From Oceanicola sp. 502str15 (GTDB lineage Bacteria; Pseudomonadota; Alphaproteobacteria; Rhodobacterales; Rhodobacteraceae): a stretch of 64,000 nt of DNA. The position numbers were made by a program, and so were the translations under genes. Positions within the stretch are counted from its first letter, which is position 1. The number at the start of each line of letters is the position of its first letter. Shown in pieces: positions 1 through 9,207 of this stretch. The stretch lies in the NCBI RefSeq assembly GCF_024105635.1, contig NZ_WYDQ01000001.1, positions 744,001 to 808,000 of the forward strand, given 5' to 3'. The notes under the pieces were generated by a model. The model was not told the origin of the DNA and made no database searches. It saw nothing but the letters and a program-made list of their open reading frames with translations.

Positions 1-784
1 CAACCAGCTGCGGCCCATCACCCGGCTGGCGGCGGCCTCCGAGGCCTTCGGGCGCGGGCGGATCGAGCCCTACAAGCCCGCGGGCGCGGTCGAGGTGCGC
101 TCGGCGGGCCATGCCTTCCTGGACATGCGGGCCCGGATAGAGCGGCAGACGGCGCAGCGCACCATGCTGCTCTCGGGCGTCAGCCACGACCTGCGCACGC
201 CACTGACCCGGATGAAGCTGGGCCTCTCGCTGGCCGAGGCCGATGGCGCCGAGATCGAGGATCTCGCCCGCGATGTCGGCGAGATGGAGGCCATGCTCGA
301 CGGCTTTCTCGCCTTCGTGCGCTCCGAGGCGGGCGAGGCGGCGGAGCCGGTCGATGCGCCGGCACTGGCCGAGCGGGTGGCCGAGAAGGCGCGCCGGGCC
401 GGGGGCGAGGTGGAGGTGGAGCGGCGCGGCGAGGGGGCGGCCGAAATCGCGCTGCGGGTGCTGTCGGTCGAACGCGCGCTCGACAATCTGCTCTCCAACG
501 CAAGGCGCTACGGGGCGAAGGCAAAACTAAGCTTGGACCTCGGCGAGCGGATGGTGCGATTTACCGTTGAGGATGACGGGCCGGGCATTCCGGAGGCGCG
601 GCGCGAAGAGGCGATGCGGGCCTTCACCCGGCTCGACGCGGCGCGCAATCAGGATGCCGGTGGCGGTGTGGGGCTTGGCCTGGCCATCGCTCTCGATGTC
701 GCCCGCAGCCACGGCGGCACCCTGCGGCTGGGCGACAGCGAGGCCCTCGGCGGGCTGAAGGCAGAGCTGGTGCTGGCCCGCTAG
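1..784 (+). CDS. Sensor histidine kinase, EnvZ type, C-terminal part (5' end outside window)
   Basis: The reading frame is open from base 2, so the gene starts before the window. About 260 residues are visible. They begin with the end of a HAMP linker (LRPITRLAAASEAFGRGR), followed by a HisKA dimerisation helix with the phospho-acceptor His in SHDLRTPLTR (His codon at 185-187). The ATPase part shows an N box (LDNLLSNARRYG), a G1 box (EDDGPGIPE) and a G2 box (GVGLGLAIA). This is the order of an EnvZ/OmpR-family membrane kinase. The sensor and membrane part and the likely response regulator partner lie upstream and are unseen, so the stimulus is unknown. The gene is followed by a convergent acetyltransferase gene 17 bases away. 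Confidence 0.9.
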   Translation, partial: NQLRPITRLAAASEAFGRGRIEPYKPAGAVEVRSAGHAFLDMRARIERQTAQRTMLLSGVSHDLRTPLTRMKLGLSLAEADGAEIEDLARDVGEMEAMLDGFLAFVRSEAGEAAEPVDAPALAERVAEKARRAGGEVEVERRGEGAAEIALRVLSVERALDNLLSNARRYGAKAKLSLDLGERMVRFTVEDDGPGIPEARREEAMRAFTRLDAARNQDAGGGVGLGLAIALDVARSHGGTLRLGDSEALGGLKAELVLAR

Positions 785-801
785 CGGCCCAACCACCGGC
801 G

Positions 802-1260
802 CTACGGCGTAGAGAGCTCCTTGCTCATCAGCATGTAGCGTTCCCGAGACTTGAAGCCGGCGCGGGCATAGAGCCGCTGCGCCTTCTCGTCGTCGCGGTC
901 GACTTCCATATGCATCCAGCGCACCCCTGCATCGGCCAGCGCGGGCAGCAGCTTTTGCAGCGCCTCCATGCCGATTCCGCGGCCCCGGACCGAGGGGCGC
1001 ACCCAGAACTCGTCGATGAAACCGTCGATGCCGCCAAGCTCTATGGCCCAGCCGAAACAGATGCAGATGTAACCGACCGGCGAGCGGCGCGGGCCGATCA
1101 GGTAGATCGCGCCGAGCGGGTTGCCCTCCAGCAGCGGCAGCACGGCGGCGGCGCGGTGCTCGTCGGAGAGGGGCAGCTCGTATTCCTCGTGGAAGCGGGC
1201 CACCATGGAAAGCACGCGCTCGGCGTCCGCCGGCCCGGCGAGGTGGATCTGCGCGCTCAC
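802..1260 (-). CDS. GNAT family N-acetyltransferase
   Basis: A 152-residue protein of the GNAT fold. The acetyl-CoA binding motif A is visible as VRPSVRGRGIGMEAL (R-G-x-G-I/M), followed by the C-terminal YARAGFKSRERYM strand-helix typical of the family. The substrate is not predictable. I chose the GTG start at 1260 because it overlaps the TGA stop of the upstream nucleoside hydrolase gene (GTGA), which suggests translational coupling, and because the protein then begins just before the first GNAT strand. The two genes probably form one transcript. No membrane segment or signal peptide is seen. Confidence 0.82.
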   Translation of the reverse strand: MSAQIHLAGPADAERVLSMVARFHEEYELPLSDEHRAAAVLPLLEGNPLGAIYLIGPRRSPVGYICICFGWAIELGGIDGFIDEFWVRPSVRGRGIGMEALQKLLPALADAGVRWMHMEVDRDDEKAQRLYARAGFKSRERYMLMSKELSTP

Positions 1261-2198
1261 GGCAGCACCGCCAGCCGCTCGGTGAGCAGGGCAAAGAAGC
1301 CCGGGGCGTCGACATCTCCCATGAAGGTGGCATTGGCCGGGCGGTCCGAGACGCCCCACCAGTCGGCCACGGTCATGCCGCGGGTGAGGGGGCTGCGGGT
1401 TTCGATCTCGACGTTGATATGCCGCCCGGTGAAGAGGGTGGGGTCGAGCAGGTAGGCGATGGTCGAGGGGTCGTGCAGCGGGGCGCCCTGCGAGCCGTAT
1501 TTCGCCGTGTCGAAGCGCTCGAAAAAGCCGATCCAGCCCGCGACCACCTCGCCGGTGCGGTTGCCGAGCGCCGCGATGGCCTCGACCCGGGGCGGGGTGA
1601 CGAGCAGCCTGTGGGTGACGTCGAGCGACATCACGGTGATCGGCGCGCCGCATCCGAACACGATTTCAGCCGCTTCCGGGTCGACGTAGATGTTGAACTC
1701 GGCTGCCGGGGTGATGTTGCCCACTTCGAAATAGGCCCCGCCCATCAGCACGATCTCGGCGATCCTCGGCGCGATGTCAGGCGCCTTCTGCAGCGCGGTG
1801 GCGATGTTGGTCAGCGGCGCGAGCGGGCAGAGGGTGACGGTGCCCGCCGGCGCGCTGCGCAGGGTGTCGATGATGAAATCGACCGCGTGGGTGTCTTGCA
1901 GCGGCAGGGCGGGCTCGGGCAGGTCGTAGCCGTCGAGCCCGGACTGGCCGTGCACATGTTCGGCAGTGGTGAGCGCCTGCTTCATCGGCGCGTCGCAGCC
2001 GGCATAGATGGGGATGTCACGGCGCTCTGCGACCTCCACCACCTTGCGGGCATTCAACGAGGTGAGCGAAAGCGGGATGTTGCCGGCCACCGTGGTGATG
2101 CCGAGCACCTCGAGCTCGGGCGAGGCGAGGGCGAGCAGAATCGCGACGGCATCATCCTGGCCCGGGTCGGTGTCTATGATGATCTTGCGGGGGGGCAT
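1257..2198 (-). CDS. Nucleoside hydrolase (IunH/RihA type)
   Basis: A 313-residue inosine-uridine preferring nucleoside hydrolase. It carries the calcium-binding aspartate cluster at the N terminus (D9-x-D11-x3-D15-D16 within IIIDTDPGQDD), the LMGGA segment and the late MSLDVTHRLL motif of the family. It should hydrolyse the N-glycosidic bond of ribonucleosides to base plus ribose in salvage. The ATG at 2198 is preceded by AAAGGAG at good spacing. An open frame continues far upstream but without family features, so the longer reading is rejected. The downstream GNAT gene overlaps by four bases. Base preference cannot be told from the sequence. Confidence 0.92.
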   Translation of the reverse strand: MPPRKIIIDTDPGQDDAVAILLALASPELEVLGITTVAGNIPLSLTSLNARKVVEVAERRDIPIYAGCDAPMKQALTTAEHVHGQSGLDGYDLPEPALPLQDTHAVDFIIDTLRSAPAGTVTLCPLAPLTNIATALQKAPDIAPRIAEIVLMGGAYFEVGNITPAAEFNIYVDPEAAEIVFGCGAPITVMSLDVTHRLLVTPPRVEAIAALGNRTGEVVAGWIGFFERFDTAKYGSQGAPLHDPSTIAYLLDPTLFTGRHINVEIETRSPLTRGMTVADWWGVSDRPANATFMGDVDAPGFFALLTERLAVLP

Positions 2199-2274
2199 TG
2201 GCACTCCTTTGGGGCGGAGAGTGGGGCGCTCGGGCGGGGAAGTCCAGTGCGGGGGCGCGCGCGTGGCGAGCGGG

Positions 2275-2325
2275 TGGGGGCGCTGCCCCCATACCCCCGG
2301 AGATATTTGGACCAAGATGAAGAAC
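2275..2325 (+). repeat. G-rich hairpin plus CCCCCGGAGATATTT element, copy 1
   Basis: A hairpin TGGGGGC-gct-GCCCCCA (2275-2291) is followed by CCCCCGGAGATATTTGG-AC-CAAGATGA, itself able to fold (TTTGG with CCAA). Two relatives occur at 22991-23045 and 61551-61585. It lies between the divergent nucleoside hydrolase and EEP genes. Its role is unknown. Confidence 0.6.
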
Positions 2326-2391
2326 AGGGCGGGTCTTCGGCCGCATCCGGGGGTAAAGGAGGGGCGCTTCTGGACGGGTGAGAGGGATGGC

Positions 2392-3270
2392 ATGCGGTTT
2401 GTGATGCGGGCAGTGGTTCTGCTGGGGCTGGCGGCGCTGGGGGCGAGTTTTGCCGGGCGCTGGTGGGCCTGGGGGGACAGCCTTGCGGTGGCGCGCAGCT
2501 TCGTCGGGTTGGGCGGGCTGGTCTGGCTGGCGCTCTGTGGGGTTGCAGGGGCGCTGACATGGCGCTGGGTCGGGGCGCTCTGGGTGCTGGTGCTGGCCGC
2601 GCTTGCGCCGGTGGGCTGGGCCAAGTGGGCGCCCGAACCCGACGGCACGGCGGCGCTGGTGCTCTATCAGAAGAACATGAACTTCCGGATGCCCGATGTG
2701 GCCCCGCTCGCCGCGGACATCGGGGAGGTTTCGCCCGATTTCATCACCCTGCAGGAGGTGGATGATGAGAACCGGGCGGTTATGGATGCTGTGGCCCAGG
2801 CCTACCCGGGCCAGCATTACTGCGCCTTTTCCGCCGTGGGCGGGCAGGCGGTGCTGGCGAAGTGGCCCGCGCTCGAGACGCGTTGTGGCTACGGTTGGGC
2901 GGGCATGCGGGTGGATCGCCCGGGGGGGCCGGTCTGGCTGGTGTCGATGCACCTGCACTGGCCCGCCCCGCACGGCCAGTTCGGCCATCTTGCGCGCGCG
3001 CTGCCGGAGCTTGCCGCGCTGGAGGGGCCGGTCTTCATGGGCGGCGATTTCAACATGGTGCCCTGGTCGGGCGCGATGGCCCGGGTGGGCGAGGCCGTGG
3101 GCGGCAGGCGCGTGGGCAAGGCGCGACTGTCGATCGAGCAGTTCGGCGGCAAGCTCTGGTTGCCGATCGACCATGTTCTTGCGCCCGAGGGGTGGCGCGG
3201 GCGGGTGGTCATCCGGCCCCTGCTCGGGTCGGATCACTTCGGGGTGGTGGCGGAGCTCGTCGCGCCCTGA
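2392..3270 (+). CDS. Membrane-anchored endonuclease/exonuclease/phosphatase (EEP) family protein
   Basis: A 292-residue protein with about three hydrophobic N-terminal segments (residues 1-85) followed by an EEP hydrolase domain facing outward. The EEP motifs are visible in order: LYQKNMNF, ITLQEVD (metal-binding Glu), SMHLHWP, GGDFNM (Asp/Asn), LPIDHVL and the final GSDHFGVV (Asp-His). This fold covers DNases, phosphodiesterases and sphingomyelinases; the substrate is unknown. The ATG at 2392 follows GAGGG at five bases and starts directly at the first membrane segment. The frame is open upstream through a repeat element, so longer starts are unlikely. Confidence 0.85.
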   Translation: MRFVMRAVVLLGLAALGASFAGRWWAWGDSLAVARSFVGLGGLVWLALCGVAGALTWRWVGALWVLVLAALAPVGWAKWAPEPDGTAALVLYQKNMNFRMPDVAPLAADIGEVSPDFITLQEVDDENRAVMDAVAQAYPGQHYCAFSAVGGQAVLAKWPALETRCGYGWAGMRVDRPGGPVWLVSMHLHWPAPHGQFGHLARALPELAALEGPVFMGGDFNMVPWSGAMARVGEAVGGRRVGKARLSIEQFGGKLWLPIDHVLAPEGWRGRVVIRPLLGSDHFGVVAELVAP

Positions 3271-3300
3271 CAGGCAATGTGCCGGGGCGGCGGGCCGCGT

Positions 3301-3975
3301 TCAGAGGTATTTGCCGGCCTCGCGCCGGGCGAAGGGCTTGAGCCCCTGGCCGGGGCCGTCAAGAAAGGCCGCCGTCCGGGCTGGGTCGTGCTTGGAGAGG
3401 TCGCGCAGCCACCATGCGACAGCCTTCTGGATGAACCATTCCGGGTCGCTCACGTAGCTTTCGGCCCAGCCCAAAACCCGCTCGCGCGCGGCGGTTTCAC
3501 CCGCCTTCGGGTGGCTTTTCTTGGCCAGCGGCAGGGTTGCGACAAGGGCGGCGCGGCGGGTCCAGAGGCTTTCGGATGTGGTCCAGCCTTCGATGGCTTC
3601 GATGCGCGAAAGATCGGCGGAGAGGCGCTTCTGACCGGCCGTCATGGCGTGATCGGCAATGGCCCATGAGTCGAGGTCGGGCAGCCAGCTCTGGATAAGC
3701 GCCCAGGCTTCGGCATCGGGGCGGATGCGGGCCTGGGTGAGCAGCTTGGCGGCGGCGATACGGGCTTCGAAGATGTCGGTCTGCCAGAGGTCGCTGGCCA
3801 GCGTGAGGCGCTCGGGCAGGGTGAGGCTTTGGCGCCAGCCCTGGGTGATATCGTTCAGCGCCGGGTTGGGGATACCTATAACCTCGCGGTTCTGCTTGTG
3901 ATAGGCAGCCATGCCCTCCGCCCGGCCGGGTTCGGCGAGGGCGCGGAGGGTTGCGAGGGCGTCTTCCAGCGTCAT
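3301..3975 (-). CDS. DNA alkylation repair protein, AlkD-like HEAT-repeat
   Basis: A 224-residue all-helical protein resembling AlkC/AlkD glycosylases. It shows the repeated ARIAAAKLLTQ and ESLWTRRAALVA helices and the late DPEWFIQKAVAWWLRDLSKHDP segment that carries the conserved Trp and Asp/Arg residues of AlkD. The family excises N3- and N7-alkylpurines without base flipping. It lies 12 bases after glmS on the same strand and may be the last gene of a glmU-glmS transcript, a placement with no obvious functional link. The start at 3975 gives the usual family length. Confidence 0.85.
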   Translation of the reverse strand: MTLEDALATLRALAEPGRAEGMAAYHKQNREVIGIPNPALNDITQGWRQSLTLPERLTLASDLWQTDIFEARIAAAKLLTQARIRPDAEAWALIQSWLPDLDSWAIADHAMTAGQKRLSADLSRIEAIEGWTTSESLWTRRAALVATLPLAKKSHPKAGETAARERVLGWAESYVSDPEWFIQKAVAWWLRDLSKHDPARTAAFLDGPGQGLKPFARREAGKYL

Positions 3976-3987
3976 CGGGCGGTGGCT

Positions 3988-5814
3988 CTATTCCACCGTC
4001 ACGGACTTGGCGAGATTGCGGGGCTGGTCGACATCGGTGCCCTTGGCAACGGCGGTGTGATAGGCGAGCAGCTGCGCGGGCAGGGCGTAGAGGATCGGGG
4101 CGAGGGCCGGGGAGACCTCGGGCAGGATGATCTGGCGCCATGTGCCCTCGGCGGCGGTTTTCGCGCCGCGTGCATCGGTGACGAGCACGACCTTTCCGGC
4201 GCGGGCCATGACCTCTTGCATGTTCGACACCGTCTTGTCGAAAAGCCCATCGGAGGGCGCCATGAAAACCACCGGCGTGTGCTTGTCGATCAGGGCGATG
4301 GGGCCGTGCTTCAGCTCGCCCGACGCGTAACCTTCGGCGTGGATGTAGCTGATTTCCTTCAGTTTCAGCGCGCCCTCCATGGCCAGCGGGTAGAGCGGGC
4401 CGCGCCCGAGGAAGAGGATGTCACGCGCTTCGGCGAGTTGCTTGGCGGTGGCGGCCATTTCGGGCGAGGCGGCCAGCGCGGCGTTGAAGAGGCCGGGGAG
4501 GGCCTTGAGATGTGTGAGGTGTTCGCTGGCCTCCTCGGGCGTCAGCGTGCCCCGGTCTAGCCCGGCCTTGAGAGCAAGCAGGAACAGCACGGTAAGCTGG
4601 CAGGTGAAGGCCTTGGTGGAGGCCACGCCAATCTCGGCCCCGGCGAGGATGGGCAGAGCGATGTCGGAGGCGCGGGCGATGGAGCTTTCGGGCACGTTAA
4701 CCACGGAGGCGATCATCGCCTTGTCTTCGCAGTAGCGCAGGGCGGCGAGGGTGTCGGCGGTTTCGCCCGACTGGCTGACAAAGAGGGCGAGCGTGCGGGC
4801 CGGGATCGGAGGCTCGCGGTAGCGGAACTCGGAGGCGATATCGACCTCGACGGGCAGGCGGGCGATCTGTTCGAACCAGTATTTGGCCGTCAGGCAGGCG
4901 TAGAAGGCGGTGCCGCAGGCGACCATGGTGAGGCGGTCGAACTTGGTGAAGTCGAGGCCCGGCTCGGGCAGCTTGATGCCGGTCTCCGTGAGGTAATACG
5001 ACAGCGCCTCGCCCAGAACGGTGGGCTGCTCGGCGATTTCCTTGGCCATGAAGTGCTTGTGGCCGCCCTTGTCGATCTGGCTGGCGTCGATGCTGACGGT
5101 CTTCACCGGGCGATTGGCGCGGTTGCCCTTTGCGTCCATGATTTCAACGCTTTGGCGGGTGAGCACGCACCAGTCACCATCTTCGAGATAGGTGATCCGG
5201 TCGGTCATCGGGGCCAGCGCGATGGCGTCGGAGCCGACGAATACCTCGCCCTCGCCATGGCCGATGGCGAGCGGCGAGCCCTTGCGGGCGGCAATGAGCA
5301 GGTTGTCCTCGCCCTCGAAGAGGAAGCAGAGGGCAAAGGCGCCGGTGAGGCGGGCGATGACCTGCTCGCAGGCGTCGCGGGGGGCGAGGCCTTGCTTCAG
5401 GTAATGCTCGGTGAGCAGCGCCACCACCTCGGTGTCGGTTTCGGTGACGGTTTTCAGGCCGTGGCCTTCCAGCTCTTCGCGCAGCTCGCGGAAGTTTTCG
5501 ACGATGCCGTTGTGTACCACGGCAACTGGGCCGCAGCGGTGCGGGTGGGCATTGGTTTCGTTCGCCGCGCCATGGGTGGCCCAGCGGGTGTGGCCGATGC
5601 CGGCCTTGCCGGCGAGGGGGGCGTGGACCAACAGGTCGGAGAGGTTCACCAGCTTGCCGACGGCGCGGCGGCGGTCGAGCGCCGCGCCATTGCCCGTGTC
5701 GTTCACCGTGGCGATACCGGCGGAGTCATACCCGCGATATTCCAACCTTTTGAGGGCCTCCACCAAAAGGGGGGCCGCTTCGTGATCACCAAGAACGCCA
5801 ACGATTCCGCACAT
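3988..5814 (-). CDS. glmS: Glutamine--fructose-6-phosphate aminotransferase (isomerizing)
   Basis: A 608-residue enzyme making glucosamine-6-phosphate from fructose-6-phosphate and glutamine, the entry step to UDP-GlcNAc for peptidoglycan and lipid A. The N-terminal amidohydrolase begins MCGIVGVLG with the nucleophile Cys2 and carries RLEYRGYDSAGIA. Two SIS domains follow (VACGTAFYACLTAKYW, LFVSQSGETADTLAAL, FLGRGPLYPLAMEGALKLKEISYIHAEGY). The C terminus is DQPRNLAKSVTVE with the conserved Lys. Its ATG directly follows the glmU stop codon, so both steps of the pathway are co-transcribed and probably coupled. No leader with glmS-ribozyme features is visible, as expected outside Gram-positive bacteria. 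Confidence 0.98.
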   Translation of the reverse strand: MCGIVGVLGDHEAAPLLVEALKRLEYRGYDSAGIATVNDTGNGAALDRRRAVGKLVNLSDLLVHAPLAGKAGIGHTRWATHGAANETNAHPHRCGPVAVVHNGIVENFRELREELEGHGLKTVTETDTEVVALLTEHYLKQGLAPRDACEQVIARLTGAFALCFLFEGEDNLLIAARKGSPLAIGHGEGEVFVGSDAIALAPMTDRITYLEDGDWCVLTRQSVEIMDAKGNRANRPVKTVSIDASQIDKGGHKHFMAKEIAEQPTVLGEALSYYLTETGIKLPEPGLDFTKFDRLTMVACGTAFYACLTAKYWFEQIARLPVEVDIASEFRYREPPIPARTLALFVSQSGETADTLAALRYCEDKAMIASVVNVPESSIARASDIALPILAGAEIGVASTKAFTCQLTVLFLLALKAGLDRGTLTPEEASEHLTHLKALPGLFNAALAASPEMAATAKQLAEARDILFLGRGPLYPLAMEGALKLKEISYIHAEGYASGELKHGPIALIDKHTPVVFMAPSDGLFDKTVSNMQEVMARAGKVVLVTDARGAKTAAEGTWRQIILPEVSPALAPILYALPAQLLAYHTAVAKGTDVDQPRNLAKSVTVE

Positions 5815-7170
5815 TTAGCTCTTGTCCTTCACCTTGGCCGCTTTCGCCGCCTTTAACTTTTCGAACATTTTCCGCGCAAGGCCTGGCTTTACCACCTGCT
5901 TCGCGCGGCCCAGTGCCAGAGCACCCGCCTCGACATCGGAGGTGATGACGGAGCCCGAGCCGGTCATGGCCTCATCGCCCACGCGCACCGGGGCAACCAG
6001 CATGGTGTTGGAGCCGATGAAGGCCCGCGCGCCGATTTCGGTATGATGCTTGAACACGCCATCATAGTTGCAGGTGATCGTGCCCGCGCCGATGTTGGTG
6101 GCCTCGCCCACGGTGGCATCCCCGATGTAGCTCAGGTGGTTGACCTTGGCGCCTTCGCCGATCTCGGCGTTCTTCACCTCGCAGAAATTGCCGACTTTCG
6201 CGTTGTTGCCCAGTTCCGCGCCGGGGCGCAGTCGGGCATAGGGGCCGACCTGTGCGCCGCTCGACACGTGGCAGCCTTCGAGATGCGAGAAGGCGCGGAT
6301 CTCGGCGCCGGTTTCGACCGTCACGCCGGGGCCGAACACCACATAGGGTTCGACCGAGGCATCGCGGCCGATCCAGGTGTCCCAGGCGAAATGCACGGTT
6401 TCGGGGGCGGTGAGGGTGACGCCATTCTCCAGCGCCTCGGCGCGTTTGCGGGCCTGAAAGGCGGCCTCGGCGGCGGCCAGATCGGCGCGGGAGTTCACGC
6501 CCATGGTTTCTTCTTCGGCGCAGCGCACCACGCCGCAGGAGAGGCCGCGCGCGCGGGCGATGGCGACGATGTCGGTGAGGTAGTATTCGCCCGCCGCGTT
6601 GTCGTCCGTCACCTCGTCGAGCAGGGTGAACAGCTCGGCGGCATCGGCGCAGATCACGCCGGAATTGCAAAGCCCGATGGCGCGTTGCTCGGCGCTGGCG
6701 TCCTTGTATTCCACAATCTCTTCAAGGCTTTCGCCGTTCATGACCAGGCGGCCATACCTCGCCGGATCGGCAGGCTCGAAGCCCAGCACCACCACGCCGT
6801 GCGCGGCGCGCGCATCGAGCATCGCGGCAAGGGTCTCGGGGCGGATGAAGGGCGTGTCGCCATAGAGCACGATGGCATCGCCCGTGGCGCCTTCCAGGGC
6901 CGCGCGGGCCTGAAGCACCGCGTGGCCGGTGCCCAGCCGGTCTTCCTGAAACACCACCTGCGCGCTGTCGTCGATCTCGGCCACGGCGGCCTCGACGGCC
7001 TCGGCGCCATGCCCGGCCACCACCACGACGCGCTCCGGCTCCAGCGCGGCCCCGGCCTGCATGGCATGGGCCAGCAGCGGTGCATGGGCGACGCGGTGCA
7101 GCACCTTCGGCATGTCCGATTGCATCCGGGTGCCTTGCCCCGCTGCGAGGATTATCAGGCTGGCTCCCAT
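5815..7170 (-). CDS. glmU: Bifunctional N-acetylglucosamine-1-phosphate uridyltransferase / glucosamine-1-phosphate acetyltransferase
   Basis: A 451-residue bifunctional enzyme. Residues 1 to about 225 form the pyrophosphorylase with the nucleotide motif LAAGQGTRMQSDMPKVLH and VLYGDTPFI. The rest is a left-handed beta helix of hexapeptide repeats with NYDGVFKHHTEIG, the acetyl-CoA and catalytic His region. It acetylates glucosamine-1-phosphate and then couples it to UTP. Together with glmS immediately downstream it supplies UDP-GlcNAc. The phosphoglucosamine mutase glmM is not in this window. The ATG at 7170 follows a GGGG stretch; the divergent gene gph starts 133 bases away. Confidence 0.98.
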   Translation of the reverse strand: MGASLIILAAGQGTRMQSDMPKVLHRVAHAPLLAHAMQAGAALEPERVVVVAGHGAEAVEAAVAEIDDSAQVVFQEDRLGTGHAVLQARAALEGATGDAIVLYGDTPFIRPETLAAMLDARAAHGVVVLGFEPADPARYGRLVMNGESLEEIVEYKDASAEQRAIGLCNSGVICADAAELFTLLDEVTDDNAAGEYYLTDIVAIARARGLSCGVVRCAEEETMGVNSRADLAAAEAAFQARKRAEALENGVTLTAPETVHFAWDTWIGRDASVEPYVVFGPGVTVETGAEIRAFSHLEGCHVSSGAQVGPYARLRPGAELGNNAKVGNFCEVKNAEIGEGAKVNHLSYIGDATVGEATNIGAGTITCNYDGVFKHHTEIGARAFIGSNTMLVAPVRVGDEAMTGSGSVITSDVEAGALALGRAKQVVKPGLARKMFEKLKAAKAAKVKDKS

Positions 7171-7303
7171 GGCCCCGTGCCCCTTTTATTCTGCTCTGCT
7201 CCGATTTACTTCGGAGATCTTGGCTCCCGTTCTACCTCAGGGGCTGCGAACGGCAAGGGGCGCCATGCTCACTTGTGGTGACGGATTGTAACAGGAGCCG
7301 CGC

Positions 7304-7969
7304 ATGAAAACGGTGGTGTTTGACCTTGATGGAACGCTGGCCGACACCAGCAAGGACCTGATCGCGGCGGCCAATGCCTGCTTTGATGCGCGCGGGCTGG
7401 GGGTGCTGCTCGACCCGCAGGCCGATGCCCGCTGGGCGTTTCGGGGCGGGCGCAGGATGCTCTCGCTCGGGTTCGAGCGGGCCGGGGTGGGGCCGGAGGC
7501 GGAGGCCTGGGTCGAAACGGATTTTGCCACGCTGCTCGCCCATTACGATGCCAACATCCACGTGCATACGGTGCTTTATCCCGGCGCGGTGGAGGCGGTG
7601 GAGGCGTTGCGGGGGGCGGGCTATGCGGTGTCGGTCTGCACCAACAAGCCGGGGGCGCAGACCGAGAAGCTGCTGGCGAGCCTCGGGGTGCGCGAGCTTT
7701 TCGGCGCGGTGGTCGCGGCCGACACGCTGCCCGTGCGCAAGCCCGATCCGGCGCCCTATTTTGCCGCCGTGGAGCGGGCCGGGGGCACGCGCGGCATCCT
7801 GATCGGCGATACCGAGACCGACCGCGAAACCGCCCGCGCCGCGGGCATTCCCTGCGTGCTCGTCACCTTCGGCCCAGACGGGCGCGAGGTCGAGGCGCTG
7901 GAGCCCGAGGCGCTGCTCGATCATTTCGATGATCTGCCGGAGCTGGCCACCCGGCTTCTGGCGGATTGA
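7304..7969 (+). CDS. gph: HAD-family phosphatase, phosphoglycolate phosphatase-like
   Basis: A 221-residue HAD hydrolase. Motif I is FDLDGTLADT (residues 4-13, nucleophile Asp and acid/base Asp), motif II lies in VSVCTNKPG, motif III is the Lys of VRKPDP, and motif IV is LIGDTETDRETARAAG. The cap is the small helical type of Gph, which dephosphorylates 2-phosphoglycolate arising from DNA 3'-end repair or oxygenase side reactions. Length and motifs fit Gph, but other sugar-phosphate HADs look alike. An AGGAG site precedes the ATG. The aminotransferase gene follows after 31 bases in the same direction. Confidence 0.85.
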   Translation: MKTVVFDLDGTLADTSKDLIAAANACFDARGLGVLLDPQADARWAFRGGRRMLSLGFERAGVGPEAEAWVETDFATLLAHYDANIHVHTVLYPGAVEAVEALRGAGYAVSVCTNKPGAQTEKLLASLGVRELFGAVVAADTLPVRKPDPAPYFAAVERAGGTRGILIGDTETDRETARAAGIPCVLVTFGPDGREVEALEPEALLDHFDDLPELATRLLAD

Positions 7970-8000
7970 CCGGGCAGGCGGGCCAGAGCAAGGTGCGGCC

Positions 8001-9194
8001 ATGACCGAGGTATTCACCGGAAACTTCACCCAGCAGGAGCCGCTGCCGCAGGCCTCGATCGAGGCCGCCATGGCGGTGCTCGGCCACGGGCGGCTGCACC
8101 GCTACAACCTCACCCCCGGCGAGGTGGGCGAGGTGGCCCTGCTGGAGCAGGAGTTCGCCGCCTTCACCGGCGCAAGATACTGCCTTGCCACGGCCAGCGG
8201 CGGCTCTGCCATCGGCGTGGCGCTCAGGGCCGTGGGCGTTCGCCCCGGCGACCGCGTGCTGACCAATGCCTTCACCCTCGCCCCCGTGCCCGGCGCGATT
8301 GCGGCGCTCGGGGCCGAGCCGGTGTTCGTGGAGGTCACGGACGGCCTCGTGATCGACCTCGACGATCTCGCTGCCAAGGCAGGGCAGGCGCGGGTGCTGC
8401 TCCTGTCGCACATGCGCGGGCATATCGCCGACATGGACCGGCTGATGGAGATCTGCACCTCCGCCGGCATCACCGTGGTCGAGGATTGCGCCCACACCAT
8501 GGGCGCCACATGGAACGGGGTGCAGAGCGGGCGGCATGGCGCCGTGGCCTGCTATTCGACCCAGACCTACAAGCACATGAACTCCGGCGAGGGCGGGCTT
8601 CTGGTGAGCGACGATGAAGATATCGCCGCCCGAGCCGTTCTGCTTTCGGGCAGCTACATGCTCTACGAGCGCCACACCGCCGCACCCGGCCCCGAGGTCT
8701 TTGCCCGCCACCGCATGGACACGCCCAACATCTCGGGACGGATGGACAACCTGCGCGCCGCCATCCTGCGCCCCCAGCTGCGCGAGCTGCCCCGCCAGAT
8801 TGCCCGCTGGAACGAGCGCTACCGGGTGGTGGAGGAGGGGCTGCGCGGCACCCCGGGGCTGAGCCTTGTCGAACGCCCCGCGAAAGAAAGCTTCGTCGGC
8901 TCCTCGATCCAGTTCCTGCTGAAGGGCTGGAGCGGGGCGGCCGTGGGCGAGGTGCTGGAGCGCTGCCTCAAGCGCGGCGTCGAGCTCAAATGGTTCGGCG
9001 GCGCCGAGCCCACCGGCTTCACCTCGCGCTACGCCCATTGGCGCTACGCCCCGAGCCCCGAGCTGGCCCGGACTGACGGCGTGCTCTCCGGGCTGATGGA
9101 CATGCGCCTGCCACTCACCTTCTCCATCGGCGATTGCGAGCAGATCGCCCGCATCATCCGGGCCGAGGTGGGGGCCGTGTTCCAGGCGCGCTAG
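8001..9194 (+). CDS. DegT/DnrJ/EryC1/StrS family PLP-dependent aminotransferase
   Basis: A 397-residue PLP enzyme of the sugar aminotransferase family. The cofactor lysine is K191 in STQTYKHMNSGEGG, with the phosphate-binding ATASGGSA and the aspartate region VEDCAHTMGA upstream. These enzymes usually transaminate nucleotide-linked keto sugars for surface polysaccharides or antibiotics. No other sugar-nucleotide gene is nearby, so the substrate is open; the closing HWRYAPSPELARTDGVL region is not informative to me. The ATG at 8001 lies 31 bases after gph and is close to the start of the family domain. It may be co-transcribed with gph. Confidence 0.88.
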   Translation: MTEVFTGNFTQQEPLPQASIEAAMAVLGHGRLHRYNLTPGEVGEVALLEQEFAAFTGARYCLATASGGSAIGVALRAVGVRPGDRVLTNAFTLAPVPGAIAALGAEPVFVEVTDGLVIDLDDLAAKAGQARVLLLSHMRGHIADMDRLMEICTSAGITVVEDCAHTMGATWNGVQSGRHGAVACYSTQTYKHMNSGEGGLLVSDDEDIAARAVLLSGSYMLYERHTAAPGPEVFARHRMDTPNISGRMDNLRAAILRPQLRELPRQIARWNERYRVVEEGLRGTPGLSLVERPAKESFVGSSIQFLLKGWSGAAVGEVLERCLKRGVELKWFGGAEPTGFTSRYAHWRYAPSPELARTDGVLSGLMDMRLPLTFSIGDCEQIARIIRAEVGAVFQAR

Positions 9195-9207
9195 GCTTTT
9201 GTTCCTT

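Noticed and set aside
7199..7216. CTCCGA-tttact-TCGGAG palindrome between glmU and gph
   Set aside because: Six-base arms in GC-rich DNA with no promoter geometry I could define; too weak to call an operator.
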